This document shows positions 40,201 to 51,676 of a stretch of 64,000 nt of DNA, in pieces. Source of the DNA: Lineus longissimus (taxonomy: Eukaryota; Nemertea; Pilidiophora; Heteronemertea; Lineidae); NCBI RefSeq assembly GCF_910592395.1, contig NC_088308.1, positions 27,047,501 to 27,111,500 on the forward strand. The letters are read 5' to 3'. The translations under genes were made by a program, and so were the position numbers. Every line of letters begins with the position of its first letter. The first letter of the stretch is position 1. The notes under the pieces are model-generated. The model was not told where the DNA came from. It ran no database searches and saw only the letters and a list, made by a program, of their open reading frames with translations.

Positions 40201-42959
40201 TTACCAACAAGTTACAACCACTTAATTTTATAATATTTGGGATGCATAGACCAGTCTTGTGGTAGCTTCTTCGTATGATAGCGCCCCATCTAGGAGTTAC
40301 ATTAACATCTCGGTTCATCTGAGCCGGTGTTGCCTTATGTAAATGTATACCTGTGGACCAAGGCTTTTAGTCAGTTTGTCAGCCGGATTACTCTCCTCTG
40401 AAAAAGGTCAGCGTTAATGGAAAATTATAACCCTTGATCGATAAGGATGTCTAATAACCACTCTACAATGAAAACCAGAGAGACACTAGCAACAGAAAAA
40501 TCAATTGAAGAAAAGGTATAGCATTTTTTTCTTAGGAAGATAGAGATATATAATTTTTTCTGGCTCTTCTCTGACCTCACTGCACAAAAGATCAAAGCTG
40601 ACTTGCTTTTCCCGTCGGGTCTCTAATGTAGGAAAGCTGACCTACTGATAATGGTCTGAGAGCTCTAATAGGTCCCATTTCATCTACTTCAGACTGTCGT
40701 TGTTTTGATATTGATATCAGTAATTGCAGTACAGGAAATCCTTTCTCTACAGGTCTACCAATTAGGGGTTGATATCGGACCCCTTAGTAAGGCGGTATTT
40801 TCGTGAAGGCTGTTGTTTGAGGTTGCTCTCAGCTATGTAGCTCCACAATAGTTACTGTGTCTGAGCTAATCAGCCCCATAGTGTAGCCTGGCCAGATGAA
40901 AACATGGTGATCGTTGAAATTGGCCGCGACAATCCCTCATGCTGAAACATCTTTGAAATTTACACTCACAATCTCCCCGACAGGAAGTCTAGGCCCATGC
41001 AGAGAGACAAACAGCAGCTCCCACATGACTATTGGTACCTTGAAATCCTTTCTAAGAGGTCAATGATTAGGGCTATGACTTGAATGCATATCCGTGCAAA
41101 GCACATTAAAATTTATTGTTGAATGACCCTTCTGTACTTGCAGTTCTGGCGAGATGAGAACATTCAGTGGAACCCCAAGGAATATGATGACATCACAACA
41201 CTAGTGGTGCCTTCCATCGATGTCTGGGTGCCTGACCTCGGCCTCATTAACAGGTAAGGACAAATCAATTTGCTCAATTCACTGAAGACATCAGTGAAGC
41301 TGGAATCATCAGTCGCCAGGAAACGAATTTATCACATACGCCAATCAGGCTTTGACCAAAGAGTGGCTGAAGTAAGAGACAATCTCGACTGAAGACAAAT
41401 TAAGCAATGTCTTCAGATTAAGTTGTGTATGGTCATCACCTCGTGTGTGTCTCTCTATTGATTCTTCCAGTGTGGACGGGGACTTCGACTTCTCTCGGGA
41501 CAACTCTCGCCGCGTACAGATCACGAGTACAGGCGACACGTTATGGTCACCAGGAGGAATATACAGGGTCGGATGCTCATTGGACATGACTTATTTTCCT
41601 TTCGACCGGCACCGCTGCAAACTGACATTCTCTTTCTGGCTTCATAGCGCCAAGTTAATAGTGCTCAAATCCATGGTTGACGAGGCCGTCACCGCCTTAT
41701 ACGTGCCCAACGGACAGTGGGAGTTAGAAAGGACGACTGCCCATGGCAGTATCATATCAACCAACGGGAACGAATCGGACCCAAACTATTACTTCTCACA
41801 TCTCTTCGTGCATGTGGAGATGAAAAGAAAGCCAGGGTTTTACATCATGAACGTGATCCTACCATGTATCTCCATCTCCTTTCTTGTGCTGACTCTGTTT
41901 TACCTTCCCTGTGATTCTGGTGAGAAGGTATCCCTGGGTATCACGGTACTGTTGGCCTTCTCCGTCTTCCAGCTGGCCGTGGCTGATACTATGCCTAAAG
42001 CATTCAATACTACTCCAGTCATTCGTAAGTATTCAGTTGGCCACTCTCAGGCTCAGACTATCCAATTAAGTCAAACGCATTGTTCATGGCAATAACACGT
42101 GCGGATTAACCGCTTTCCCAAGACTCGCATGAATCCGATCGGTTTTCGTAACTCGTTCTCCGTACTAGGAGCGTCCAATCATTATCATCATCATACTATT
42201 CAGATATCCATGAGGTCCTCTATAAGATTTCGAACAGAACTGTCATGACCAAAATCGTATACGATCTTACCAAGGATTCTTAGCAGATTCTGTGTAAAAA
42301 GGTTAGTCCGGAGGCGGAATCATGCAGGTACTTTTGTTGAGCGGAACTGCCCAAGCAATCAAATTACCTAATCAATCTGCTTCAATCTTATTTCAGTCAT
42401 CTACCTCAGTACACTAATGGCCCTCGCCACCATCTCGACAATCCTTGCAGTGTTAGTCCTAAACATTCACCACACCGACGGTGACGTCCAACTGCCGCCC
42501 TGGGTCAGGACACTCGTCTTCAAAGGCCTGGCCAGGATATTCTGCGGGCGGACGGAGTACGCCGAGTTTGCTGAGGAGAGGGTCGTGCAGCACGATGATG
42601 AACGGACTCATCATGTCTTCAGGTTTACAAATACCCTTAAAACCCGGGGAGAAAACGGTGGACTATTTGATATTCCTCAACAACAGGAGGAGACGCGGCC
42701 AACTTCATTAGATGCAATATTAAATATAATTGAAAACATGTACAGGGATATGTGTAAATTTTACCGGCGGTTGGAGGAGCGGGATCATATGGAGAGAGTG
42801 AAGAGGGAATGGCGAGCGGCGGCAAGGGTCATTGACAGATTCTTTATTGTGATCTTCCTCGTTGGAAGTACAGCATTTACTGTATGCTGTTTACTTATTG
42901 CCCCCACCATTAATGCACATACTCCTATACCGGAAATTGGTAAGAACAACCCTTTGTGA
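37283..42959 (+). CDS. Nicotinic acetylcholine receptor-like Cys-loop channel subunit (5' partial)
   Basis: Recognised exons are 37283-37327, 41144-41253, 41471-42024 and 42397-42959, all with GT-AG borders and matching phases (423 aa). The first is exactly 45 nt and encodes DDRGQTVTVAGYLDV, like the small 45-nt third exon of nicotinic receptor genes. Next come loop A (DVWVPDLGLIN), the Cys loop (CSLDMTYFPFDRHRC), the RKPGFY entry to M1, M2 with the GEK start typical of cation-selective channels (EKVSLGITVLLAFSVF), M3 (ISTILAVLVLN), a short cytoplasmic loop with an amphipathic helix before M4, and M4 (FFIVIFLVGSTAF). Loop C lacks the adjacent cysteine pair, so this is a non-alpha-type subunit. 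The signal peptide and first beta strands were not found upstream. An alternative end uses donor 42939 (TTG|GTAAGA) and acceptor 43486, stopping at 43505. Confidence 0.9.
37328..41143 (+). other. Large intron of the receptor gene
   Basis: 3.8 kb between the 45-nt exon and the loop-A exon. Short frames inside show no receptor or other domain. No strong repeat was recognised. Confidence 0.6.
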
Positions 42960-43584
42960 CTGGGTGTCATTTATTTATTCTAAAACAATCCTTGATTTTC
43001 TCCACTATTAGCCAGCATTGGTGTCTGCTAAGATGCTTGAAGCTTTTTTAGATTTAAACTATAAGGGCTATAACTCCTGCCTCGTATGATCTGTCCTTCT
43101 TGCTATGCTCTTCCTCCAACAACAAGATTGTGCCTTTGTCCACAAAAAATAACAATTTGGAAGAAATGAACACCTCGTCCTTAAATAATGTCAGGTTATC
43201 CTATACGTTTTGTGGGGGTATATCAGCTTCAAAATTGGCTACAATCGTCCAAGTGCCTTACCTTAACGGCTTTGTAAAGCAATCAAGTTATTGATTTCGA
43301 AAAGAAAGATGCTCGGCCAAGTATACGTTGGTGGAGGTTGTCTCTATGCATGCTTTAGAACCCTTTTGCAAAGCTCTTCCTCCGTGCGATTAATACTTCT
43401 TAACTGCCCTGTCCCCCTTGCTGTAGAAATGCATGTGAATACATTTAACAACATTGTTCACTGTCTTCTCTTTCTCTATCCCCAGACTACCATAATCTCA
43501 GATGAGGTCGCCGTCACCTTCTTAAAATGCATGACGGCATGTGTACCGAGTGATATCAGGAGGGGACTGATGCGTGGACTGTAG

Positions 43585-43590
43585 AATAAA
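43585..43590 (+). promoter_or_regulatory. AATAAA polyadenylation signal candidate
   Basis: AATAAA lies ~100 bp after a good acceptor (CTATCCCCAG, ending at 43485). It supports an extra 3' exon of the receptor gene starting at 43486. Confidence 0.45.
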
Positions 43591-44919
43591 AAAGTGGAGA
43601 ACACATTGAGCCAAAATTCATCGTTCGACAAGATTCTGTTCAGTCAGGACCAGAATATCAAATATCAAATAAGGCACTATAGTTTAGATAGCGAAGACAG
43701 GTCATGCCAATACAAGTGCGAAAAAGTCGGTTGAGCCAATCCGTCAGCTTTAAAAGATATTGTTTCGGATTCTGTAATCTAGGCTTCCTTTTGGCTATGG
43801 TCCATGTGTCGCACTTGTTAGGGTTTACATGTAATTTTGTGGATCTCAAAGATTGTTTGTGTTCAAATTTTAACATTTGTAGTTTTATGTAAAACAAATA
43901 ATGTCACTGGATTTTTCAAATCGATGTGACTACATTATCACTTTGGGCACCTTCCATTATGCAACATTGTTTGGGAAAATGACGTGTTAACGGCTTCTCA
44001 ACGGTGATATGGTGGTAACACTCGGAACTATGTATGCTTACATTAGATATTCACTAACAATCAATTATCCTAAGATTACTCAATCTTTCATGTCATCAAC
44101 AAGATTCTCATTCCATTGTTAATATCTAAACAAGGTTCATTTTACTTTCATCTAATTGAATAGAACACAGTGAATGATTATACATGTAGTTGTATTTCTT
44201 ACACAAGCATGAACCCCATTGTCCAGTCCAAACATACGAGAACATACATGTAACGATCTATTCAGGTTGAACTAATCCAAGACAATTATCAAACATGTCT
44301 AGTACACATGCTTCATGCATACTTTGTTATCCGTTTTGCCAACGCACGCATCATAAGCTTTGTTTAACCAGTGCAATCAACCAAATCAAAGTTACTATTG
44401 TGTGCGTTATGCATGTGCCCCGCCTGAGCAGAGGCACCTTTTGTCCTGACGTATGTTACGGCCTGACAATCCAGGAGAAGAAAAGATGCTCGCAACAATG
44501 TAACGGCCATGATATAACTACCTGCTTGCACTAACAGAAGCTCAATATCGCCATATATATCTAGAGTACCACTCTTCTTACTAAGAGCAGGATAGGGTAA
44601 AATGGTGATATACAATGTAGCTATTGCACTATCAGAAGCTAGATATCGCTTGATAAAGTAGCACCGTTTTTCTTAAAGGGTTCCACGGTTTTTCGACCAG
44701 TAATTACCACTGCCCACTGTCACTAGGTTAAGTAGACAAAACTGTTATTGTGCCTTTACAAGTTCTTAGTTGACCAAGATTCATTCTGATGTGATTATAT
44801 AAATAAAACGTCTTTCCGTCTATTTACAAATAGTCGTCATTTTAGTTATTTGGAGAGCAAAGAATAGAATCATGTTCAGTGGTAAGATTCATCCTTATGT
44901 TGTCCCTGCGGAAGATTCT
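43591..44919. other. Convergent spacer between receptor and ACSM genes
   Basis: The plus-strand receptor and minus-strand synthetase converge here. Only the partial MITE at 44331-44409 is recognised; the rest shows no feature. Confidence 0.5.
44331..44409. mobile_element. Partial copy of CCGTTTTG MITE family
   Basis: The left end CCGTTTTGCCAACGCACGCA matches the intact element at 47159-47240 apart from one base, and CATAAGCTTT follows as AAAAGCTTTT does there. The right end decays after TGTGCGTT. Confidence 0.55.
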
Positions 44920-47900
44920 CTATTTCTTTGTCCATTCCTTATTTCGTAACTCAACTCGTCGAATTTTACCACTGATTGTTTTGGGTAGTTCTTTCACGAA
45001 TTCAACCTGAAAAAAAACTTATCATGAATTACATGGTAGAATGATACGATTCAGTTGTGTGGCCAACAGCGTCTTTTCAACAAGTTCGGCAAGATACAGG
45101 ATAATCACAAAGGTATGTCGCCAGTCAGCCAGAAAATACCCTCACTGCCAAACTTCCAACGTGAGTCATATGAACTAACCTTTCGTGGATACTTGTAGGG
45201 TGCTGTAGTTTGTTTGGTATGCTCCTGTATCTCCTTAATCAAAGCCTCCTCATCGGCATCGGCGTACTCTTCCGTCCTCACAATGAAGGCTTTCACCACC
45301 TGCAATGAAAGTTACACAAAACGTGAAACAAACATATCAGTCGCCAGCATACTTTATTTGGCTTATTTACTTGCAGTTCGTTTTTGGGCAGACTTGACGG
45401 CACCCAAACATAGGTTTACTGCATGCGTTGACAAACCGGTTCAGAGGGAATTGTGCCTATATGAATCCCGCTTTTATTGATTGGTTTATAGCCTGGCGTC
45501 ATCTCCAGGGTCTTCTTAATGTTTCGATGTATCGCGAAATTCCCTACCTCCCCTCTCGTTGGGTCCGGACTGCTGACCACCGCTGACTCCAGGACCGCAG
45601 GATGCTCAATCAGCGCACTCTCAACTTCGAACGGACCAATCCTATAGCCTGCTGATATAATGATGTCATCAGACCGGCTGACAAAGAAGAAGTAACCATC
45701 TTCATCTTGGTATCCACGATCTCCCGTCAGATAGTAATCACCGCGATGGGCAGCAGCTGTTCTCTCAGGCTCGTTCTGAACAGAAAGGAAGGGCTTAGTT
45801 ACGTCCCATGTTAATCCATGTACATGTACATCATACCGTGCTTTGTTCAAGGCTGGTGGTCAAAATGTACTACCACCGGGACAAACTAAAAACTGCTGCG
45901 GTCTTTCGCCCTGTTCCAGAGACCGAACAAAAGGCGGATGCACCCGCACGTTTTATTATCCATTTTGTCAACGCACCCGCCAAAATCTTTACTCGTTATC
46001 ATACGTTGCGCAAAAAAGGCTGTGTGGAATACGTTGACAGAATCATAAAATCATGCATATGTGTGGCTTCAGCTTGCCAGATTATAGTTTGTATACACAG
46101 GCAGAAGCAATATTGTTTTGCAAAACTTAGGTCCAGTTACCAACTCACCAAATATTCAACAAACAGGCCGACTGGTCTCTTCGGTTTCACTTTCACCGCT
46201 ATGTCTCCTTCGACACGACGTTCGCATTCCTTGCCATTTCCATCTATGATCTGGAAGGATAACAAATATGGGATCCAGAATTTCCGTTGATTGATAGGGT
46301 AAAGGCAAGTACTAAAGCTTGACAGAAAACGAAATTCACAACATCACATTCTGACTTAGTACGGGTTGTAATACAAAATATATAAGGCAACCAACTGTCG
46401 TTTAATTCCTACGAAGACAGATTCAGCATCGGTTCGTTGTTGATTACAGCATAATGTTTAACAACTTACCCTTAGGTCCACGCCCGGTGCTGCCTTTCCA
46501 ATTGAGGCAGACCGGTTAGGAATAAAACGGAAAGAAGAGCTGAGCAGCGTCTATAAATAAGAAGACTCGTCATCACAACAGTAGACTACATGTATAGAGG
46601 TATTATCTTTTTCTGTTATAAGCATGTTGACATTCCGCACGAAAACAGTCGGTTAAGTGATGAAAGAGCAATACCAGAAAAATGGTATGGATGAGCAAAT
46701 AACCACCTTGAAGAAACTATTTTGCCACCTTGGTATTAAACAGGACTGCAAAAGAGAGGACGGCAGTCTTCCATTTCCAAATGTTATCGATTGTGTTTCG
46801 CAGACACCTACCGTTTCCGTTTGGCCGTATCCTTCTCTGATGATCAGGCCAGTCGTTTCTCGAAAATGGTCAGACACCTCTGGATTCTAGATGAACAGAG
46901 AGAACAGGGGCAACATATATTACACAACGCAGATAAGGTGGTAAATGATGATGAGTTGGTTGATTTTCATTTGTACTGATAGTTCTGAGAACAAAGAGCT
47001 ATGCACGGCAGTATTTGGCTCCCGGTGCTCTCGAAGGTTAACAATCTTTAAGATAACCATCAGTTATACGATAAAATCATCAATAAATGGGAGACTTGAA
47101 AGAGTTTATGTTACTCAGTAGTCGAAAATGCATAAATGACAAATGCGTTATCGTATTGCCGTTTTGACAACGCACGCAGCAAAAGCTTTTGCTTACATTG
47201 CACTCAAACAGAGCTTTCGTCACATGCGTTGACAAAACGGAGAATAAAAACTTGCTTGTTTGATTATTCAATAAATGAAACATGAAATGAAGGAATTTAC
47301 CAATGGCTCTCCAGCGCTCACGATGTGACGAAGGGACTTGAACGTAGAAGGAGTGAGGTGTTCATGGACAAAAAGACGGAACACGGTCGGTGGAGCACAG
47401 AACGTTGTGATGGGGTAATCAGAAAAGATCTGGAAAGGTCAAGTAGACGGAGACAAAGTAATGATAGAATTGTAGAGTAGCTGAGTTTGCCTAGGGAAGT
47501 GCATAGTAGAAGCAGTCCTTCCTTCACTCGAACCTGACGTATAGACTTGCAAGGCATAATGCATCCTCAAAGGACAGGCTCGGTTGTATGGTCCTTCCCT
47601 CGCACTAAGTGCTGAGTGAATGGCCCTGAAGCTTAGGGTGTCATGCGTGTAGTTTGAGGTCAAAAAATAAGTCTCCTTTCTGTCAAAATTTGTGCCCAGC
47701 CACATTATTAATCTTCGACACTGGTCCTAGTAATTTACCTGAAGTGTCCTCTTCGCATTAAATGCCCCAGTCGAGTTTTCGATAAATACGCAACAGCCAT
47801 GCAACCAAGGACTGTATAAGTTGGCATATGCTGCCTTGGCCCAGCCTGGGTCTGCAATACTCCATATGACATCTTGTGGGACTAGGTCATAAAAATACCT

Positions 47901-50697
47901 ACAAGCAAGCAGGCTCTAGTTACGTTAAGGTCATTACACGATGATATGGTACATGTTTTCTATTTCTTTTTTTCTTCGTCTGTTCTCCGAAATATCCAAA
48001 TTCCAGAATACACAGATTTTGCGGAAAACACAAAACATATCTTACCGCGCTGTAGTCCTGTGTCCGATGGCATATGTCTGTAAGTGTACGGTGATCTTCG
48101 GCTGCCCCGTCGTGCCGCTCGTAAAGAAATACAGTAATCTGTCCGTGGATTTCGTATTGACGCACTGGAATGAAGAGAAAGGGAATTCTTTGATAGTATG
48201 TTGGCGAGGCATCATTTACCCAATACCTGTACGTATACATGCAATGTGGAGCTTCCTCATAGACCAATTTAGCCTCTTCGAGCAACAGTTGGCATAACTT
48301 GCCAGTCACAGGTCCGTAGCCTATAGTCACTTTTCGCAATGAATGAATTCGGATCGGGCCGAAATCAGCAGATAGGATGCTTACCTCGTGATCATTGCTT
48401 GCCGCATCGAACAAACTTGTGTAATGCAGCCATCCAGGTCTGGAAAGTTAGAGATTGAAATTGAGTGTGAAGTATTAAAGAGCAACTTGGGCTGATGCTG
48501 ACATTCAACATTAGAAATAGTGTTGTATATACTTTTACCTCTGAAGAGTTTTATCCGTATCGACTAGCAATCTCGTTTTGACCGTTGGAGAATCAGCCAT
48601 CACCTGCCGTAAGAAATGGGAAATGAAATAAAAAAAAGTTTTAAAAAAAGTTTAAAGTTTAGAGTTTATAGTCTGATATCAACTATGATATAGGTTATCA
48701 TCCGACTTTACACTTTAACCCCAGTCTGTCCTGAAACCTTTCAGTAGACCACAGATGAGCTGCTCAACCAGCGCTACAATCTGTGCATTTTTGACCGGTA
48801 CCCATTGATACACCTGGGTGCAGAGAGGCAAGTAAGACAGAGAGACCAGCCTACAGTGGGGATCGAACCCGGGACCTCTTGACCGCTGGTCGAGAGTCCA
48901 AGCCACTACACCACAGCGGTGAACATCCCCTCGCTTTGGTACCTTTAGGAATATCAGCCTATTCAAAAAAATGGTTTTTACGAGAAGCCATGGGGTCGTT
49001 GATCATAAGAGACACATGCCAATGAAAATTTCTTTAAATTTCATTAATTACATTGTTACGAATATTTCAACTTTGAAGCATTAGGATTATACATGTTCGA
49101 GTGTGATACAACACAAACCTTAGCCAATTCTGACTAGTGTTATGGTGTTATATAAAGAATTACTCAGTACACCTGTCCCTACCTCATCGACCGTTTTGGC
49201 CACATAGTCTGGAGCTATCACACATTTGGCTTGGCACGCGTTGAATCTGTATTTCATGTCCTTTGCCGTCAGCAGCACGGTTGCCGGAGTGAGAATAGCA
49301 CCTTCAATAAGAGAGGAAAGGAATAGTCTTTAACATCGCTCATATCAGTTACAGTAACACTAACTGTAACTCTACGTCGTAGGAGAGACGAGCTGGCAGA
49401 CATGGAAGTTATGTACTAAAAGATTTACTGTTGACAAAACGGGTGCTAAAGGTGCATATTCGATATGAAACCAGCTATAGTTAAATTGAATTAGAAAGTA
49501 CAATGTACGTCGAAAGCTAGCATTTCATTGTTCCTTTACCAATTCTGTTGCAAGCTAAGTTTATCAACCACCACTCCGGTTGTTTAGACATGATGGTGGT
49601 GACGACATCTCCTCGTTTGATACCACACTCTTTTTGAAGGACATTAGCTACTCTGAAAAGACAGGGGAGATCGTCAGCAATTAGGATGACATTCGATTAA
49701 GAACTTGTTACGTACAGTATCGTTTAAAAAGGTACATCTTTTCGTGGTCTATTCCAATCCAAAATGCATAGTTGCATTACTGACCTGATGACCAAAATAC
49801 ATGTAAGTGTACACCTGATATTTCACTGCAATCAGAACTGTCCGTAGCTACATGTAGCTCCATCCTGCAATAATGTCGATTGTGTTTTCTCCCTACCGTA
49901 CTTACTTCTTGGAATATTCAGAAACCTGTGGAAAATTCCATTTGACATCGTTTCCAACATCATCAATCAACCAAAGGGCGTATTTGTTCACTTTTGATGG
50001 ATCCGTCTGTAAAGGGAGAAAGAAGATATCAAACTTGCTGTTTGAGACTGACTCAGAGAAAGCAAATTACTCTATCCCTATTTGGAGAGCGACAATAAGG
50101 TGTGCAAGTTTCTTGTCCGCGCATTTTGTCGACGCGTACGACAAACGATTTCTTTTGGTGCAATACGCTGTGAAATGACGATGATTTCCTGCGTGCGTTG
50201 ACAGTAAAAGAATAGTATGTGCATTTCACTCTTTTCACTACCAGCAAGAGGACATTTGTTAAGAACTATTTTGCTCATTAAGATTGAGTCCAATACGTCA
50301 GATCATCACATCATCATGATCATATCTGAATTTGTGTTTTACTTACCTTTGCCAGCTCAGCCCAGTGGTCAACCACATCCCTTGCGAAATTATAGTATTC
50401 AGGGATCTCTGGGTCCCAAGACCTCATCTCCTCTTCATAGCTTGTGATTCCAAGTGCCGAAGTCTGAAGTTCCTTGGACAGTTCTGGTGTAAGAGAACTA
50501 TAAAATCGTCTTGATAACACAGCTGACGTCGGTTGGGTTTTGAAGGTGTCAAATTTCTGAATGTGGCGGCATTTTGATAGACTTGTCAGTCGACTTTGGT
50601 TGCTCAGGTAGTGCTGTCGTTTAGGATATCTTGGCGAACTTCTCGGCAGCAACTGTTTGACCACTCTGAAAACATCCGACTTCATCAACTCCCGCAT
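44920..50697 (-). CDS. Mitochondrial medium-chain acyl-CoA synthetase (ACSM family)
   Basis: Fifteen coding exons join without a phase conflict: 50697-50347, 50006-49906, 49652-49540, 49301-49183, 48603-48539, 48439-48385, 48164-48046, 47898-47739, 47429-47301, 46886-46812, 46550-46470, 46250-46149, 45775-45548, 45299-45180, 45006-44920 (634 aa; ACSM proteins are usually ~580). The enzyme activates medium-chain acids to acyl-CoA through an acyl-AMP, probably in the mitochondrial matrix. The ATP-binding loop TSGTTGQPK is at residues 283-291, YGQTE at 424-428, TGDRG at 507-511, the hinge at SRSDD (523-527) and the catalytic lysine at 620 in [10 protein letters not shown]. The N terminus is Arg/Lys/Ser-rich with few acids, fitting a long transit peptide. 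The first exon may extend to an acceptor at 50733, which would make the upstream part untranslated leader. Substrate preference cannot be read from sequence. Confidence 0.96.
45960..46045. mobile_element. CCGTTTTG-family MITE copy in ACSM intron
   Basis: It begins CATTTTGTCAACGCACCCGC and ends ACGTTGACAGAAT, matching both ends of the element at 47159-47240 with a few changes. Non-coding and imperfectly palindromic. Confidence 0.6.
47159..47240. mobile_element. Intact 82-bp palindromic MITE in ACSM intron
   Basis: The ends CCGTTTTGACAACGCACGC and ATGCGTTGACAAAACGG are inverted repeats, and the interior (AAAGCTTTTGC against GAGCTTTCG) keeps pairing weakly, so the whole element is a near-palindrome. 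Related copies at 44331, 45960 and 50122, and end fragments near 45421-45439 and 49431-49443, make it a local family. Confidence 0.8.
48716..48924 (-). mobile_element. tRNA-derived SINE in ACSM intron
   Basis: The minus strand has a tRNA-like head with A box (TGGTGTAGTGG) and B box (GGGTTCGATCC). It is followed by a ~130-bp body containing CTCTGCACCCAGGTGTAT and ATGGGTACC, words I recognise from SINEs of many marine invertebrates. The head does not fold as a functional tRNA at the acceptor. The copy ends in GGGGTTAAAG without a poly(A) tail. It lies between coding exons 4 and 5 of the synthetase gene. Confidence 0.75.
50122..50209. mobile_element. Diverged CCGTTTTG-family MITE copy in ACSM intron 1
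   Basis: CATTTTGTCGACGCGTACG at the left and GCGTGCGTTGACAGTAAAA at the right resemble the termini of the 47159 element. Spacing is similar (~88 bp). Confidence 0.5.
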
Positions 50698-50733
50698 TTT
50701 GTTCAGGCGAGCCCCGGAAGTGAGCAGGGATAC

Positions 50734-51676
50734 CTGGAAATATCGTGTTGTCGGAGTTTTGAAACTGTCGTCCCGCTTCGGATCACGCTAGAGTTGTCTC
50801 AGCACTCATCACAGCAACGCCGATGGCAAGACGACTGATCCTGGTTGGCTCTTCAAAATCCAGAACAGATATAAAGACCCTGCCTTGCTGGGTAACTTGT
50901 GCAAAACGACCCAGATACATGGAATTATCTACGGTCGTCCGTATCTATCTGTCATGTAGGCCTAGTATACGCGGTAAATAGGCCTCCGTGTACATATCAT
51001 ATAAAAACGAAATGCATTGTAATGGAACGATATTTCATTCTATTATCAAGAAAGATTGCTAACTTATCTATAATAATATATTACCCTTATCTGGGTCACT
51101 GTCGACATCTGGGCCAGGACATGCTCGTCATTCATATTTGTGTTTCATCGTGTCCTTAAGGACAGATAGATATATCCGGTGTCCAGAATGATTTAATGCT
51201 GCATGTTTTGCACACAGGGGCTCGTTTTCGCGCCAGAGGTCTCGATGTTTCGGGCGCGAGAGTTGCACCTATTGCGTTGGTTTCGAGGGAATTGACAAAA
51301 TCTCGCCCGAAGAGCGTTTAAAAAAACCCAAAACAACTGTGTTTTTATTCCAGATCATCTTTAATATGTCCGAGAACGCCTACAAACAGATCCGACATTA
51401 TTTTAATAATGCACCAATTCATCGTGTACCTAATTTAACCATTCACAATAAGATAGGGTAGGCTTAGACCGCTTGCGATTTCAATGCATGCGACAGTGCC
51501 TTTTGTCGCGTCGCACTGCAACAAAATATTGCAAAAATCGCACCCATGCACACTGTGAATTTCATACACAAACGCGCAAAATCGCCTTCAGTGTAAAACT
51601 TCCCTCAGTTCCATATGTTTTGTAGACTTTCCGTTCTCTCAACAGGGACAAATTCCTCCAAGTTGTTTGCCAATCA
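50734..51676. other. Spacer between lectin gene 3' end and ACSM 5' end
   Basis: It should contain the ACSM promoter and any non-coding first exon. A short inverted repeat (TTCGGGCGCGAGA near 51248 against TCTCGCCCGAA ending near 51311) may be another small MITE. No TATA box was recognised. Confidence 0.45.
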
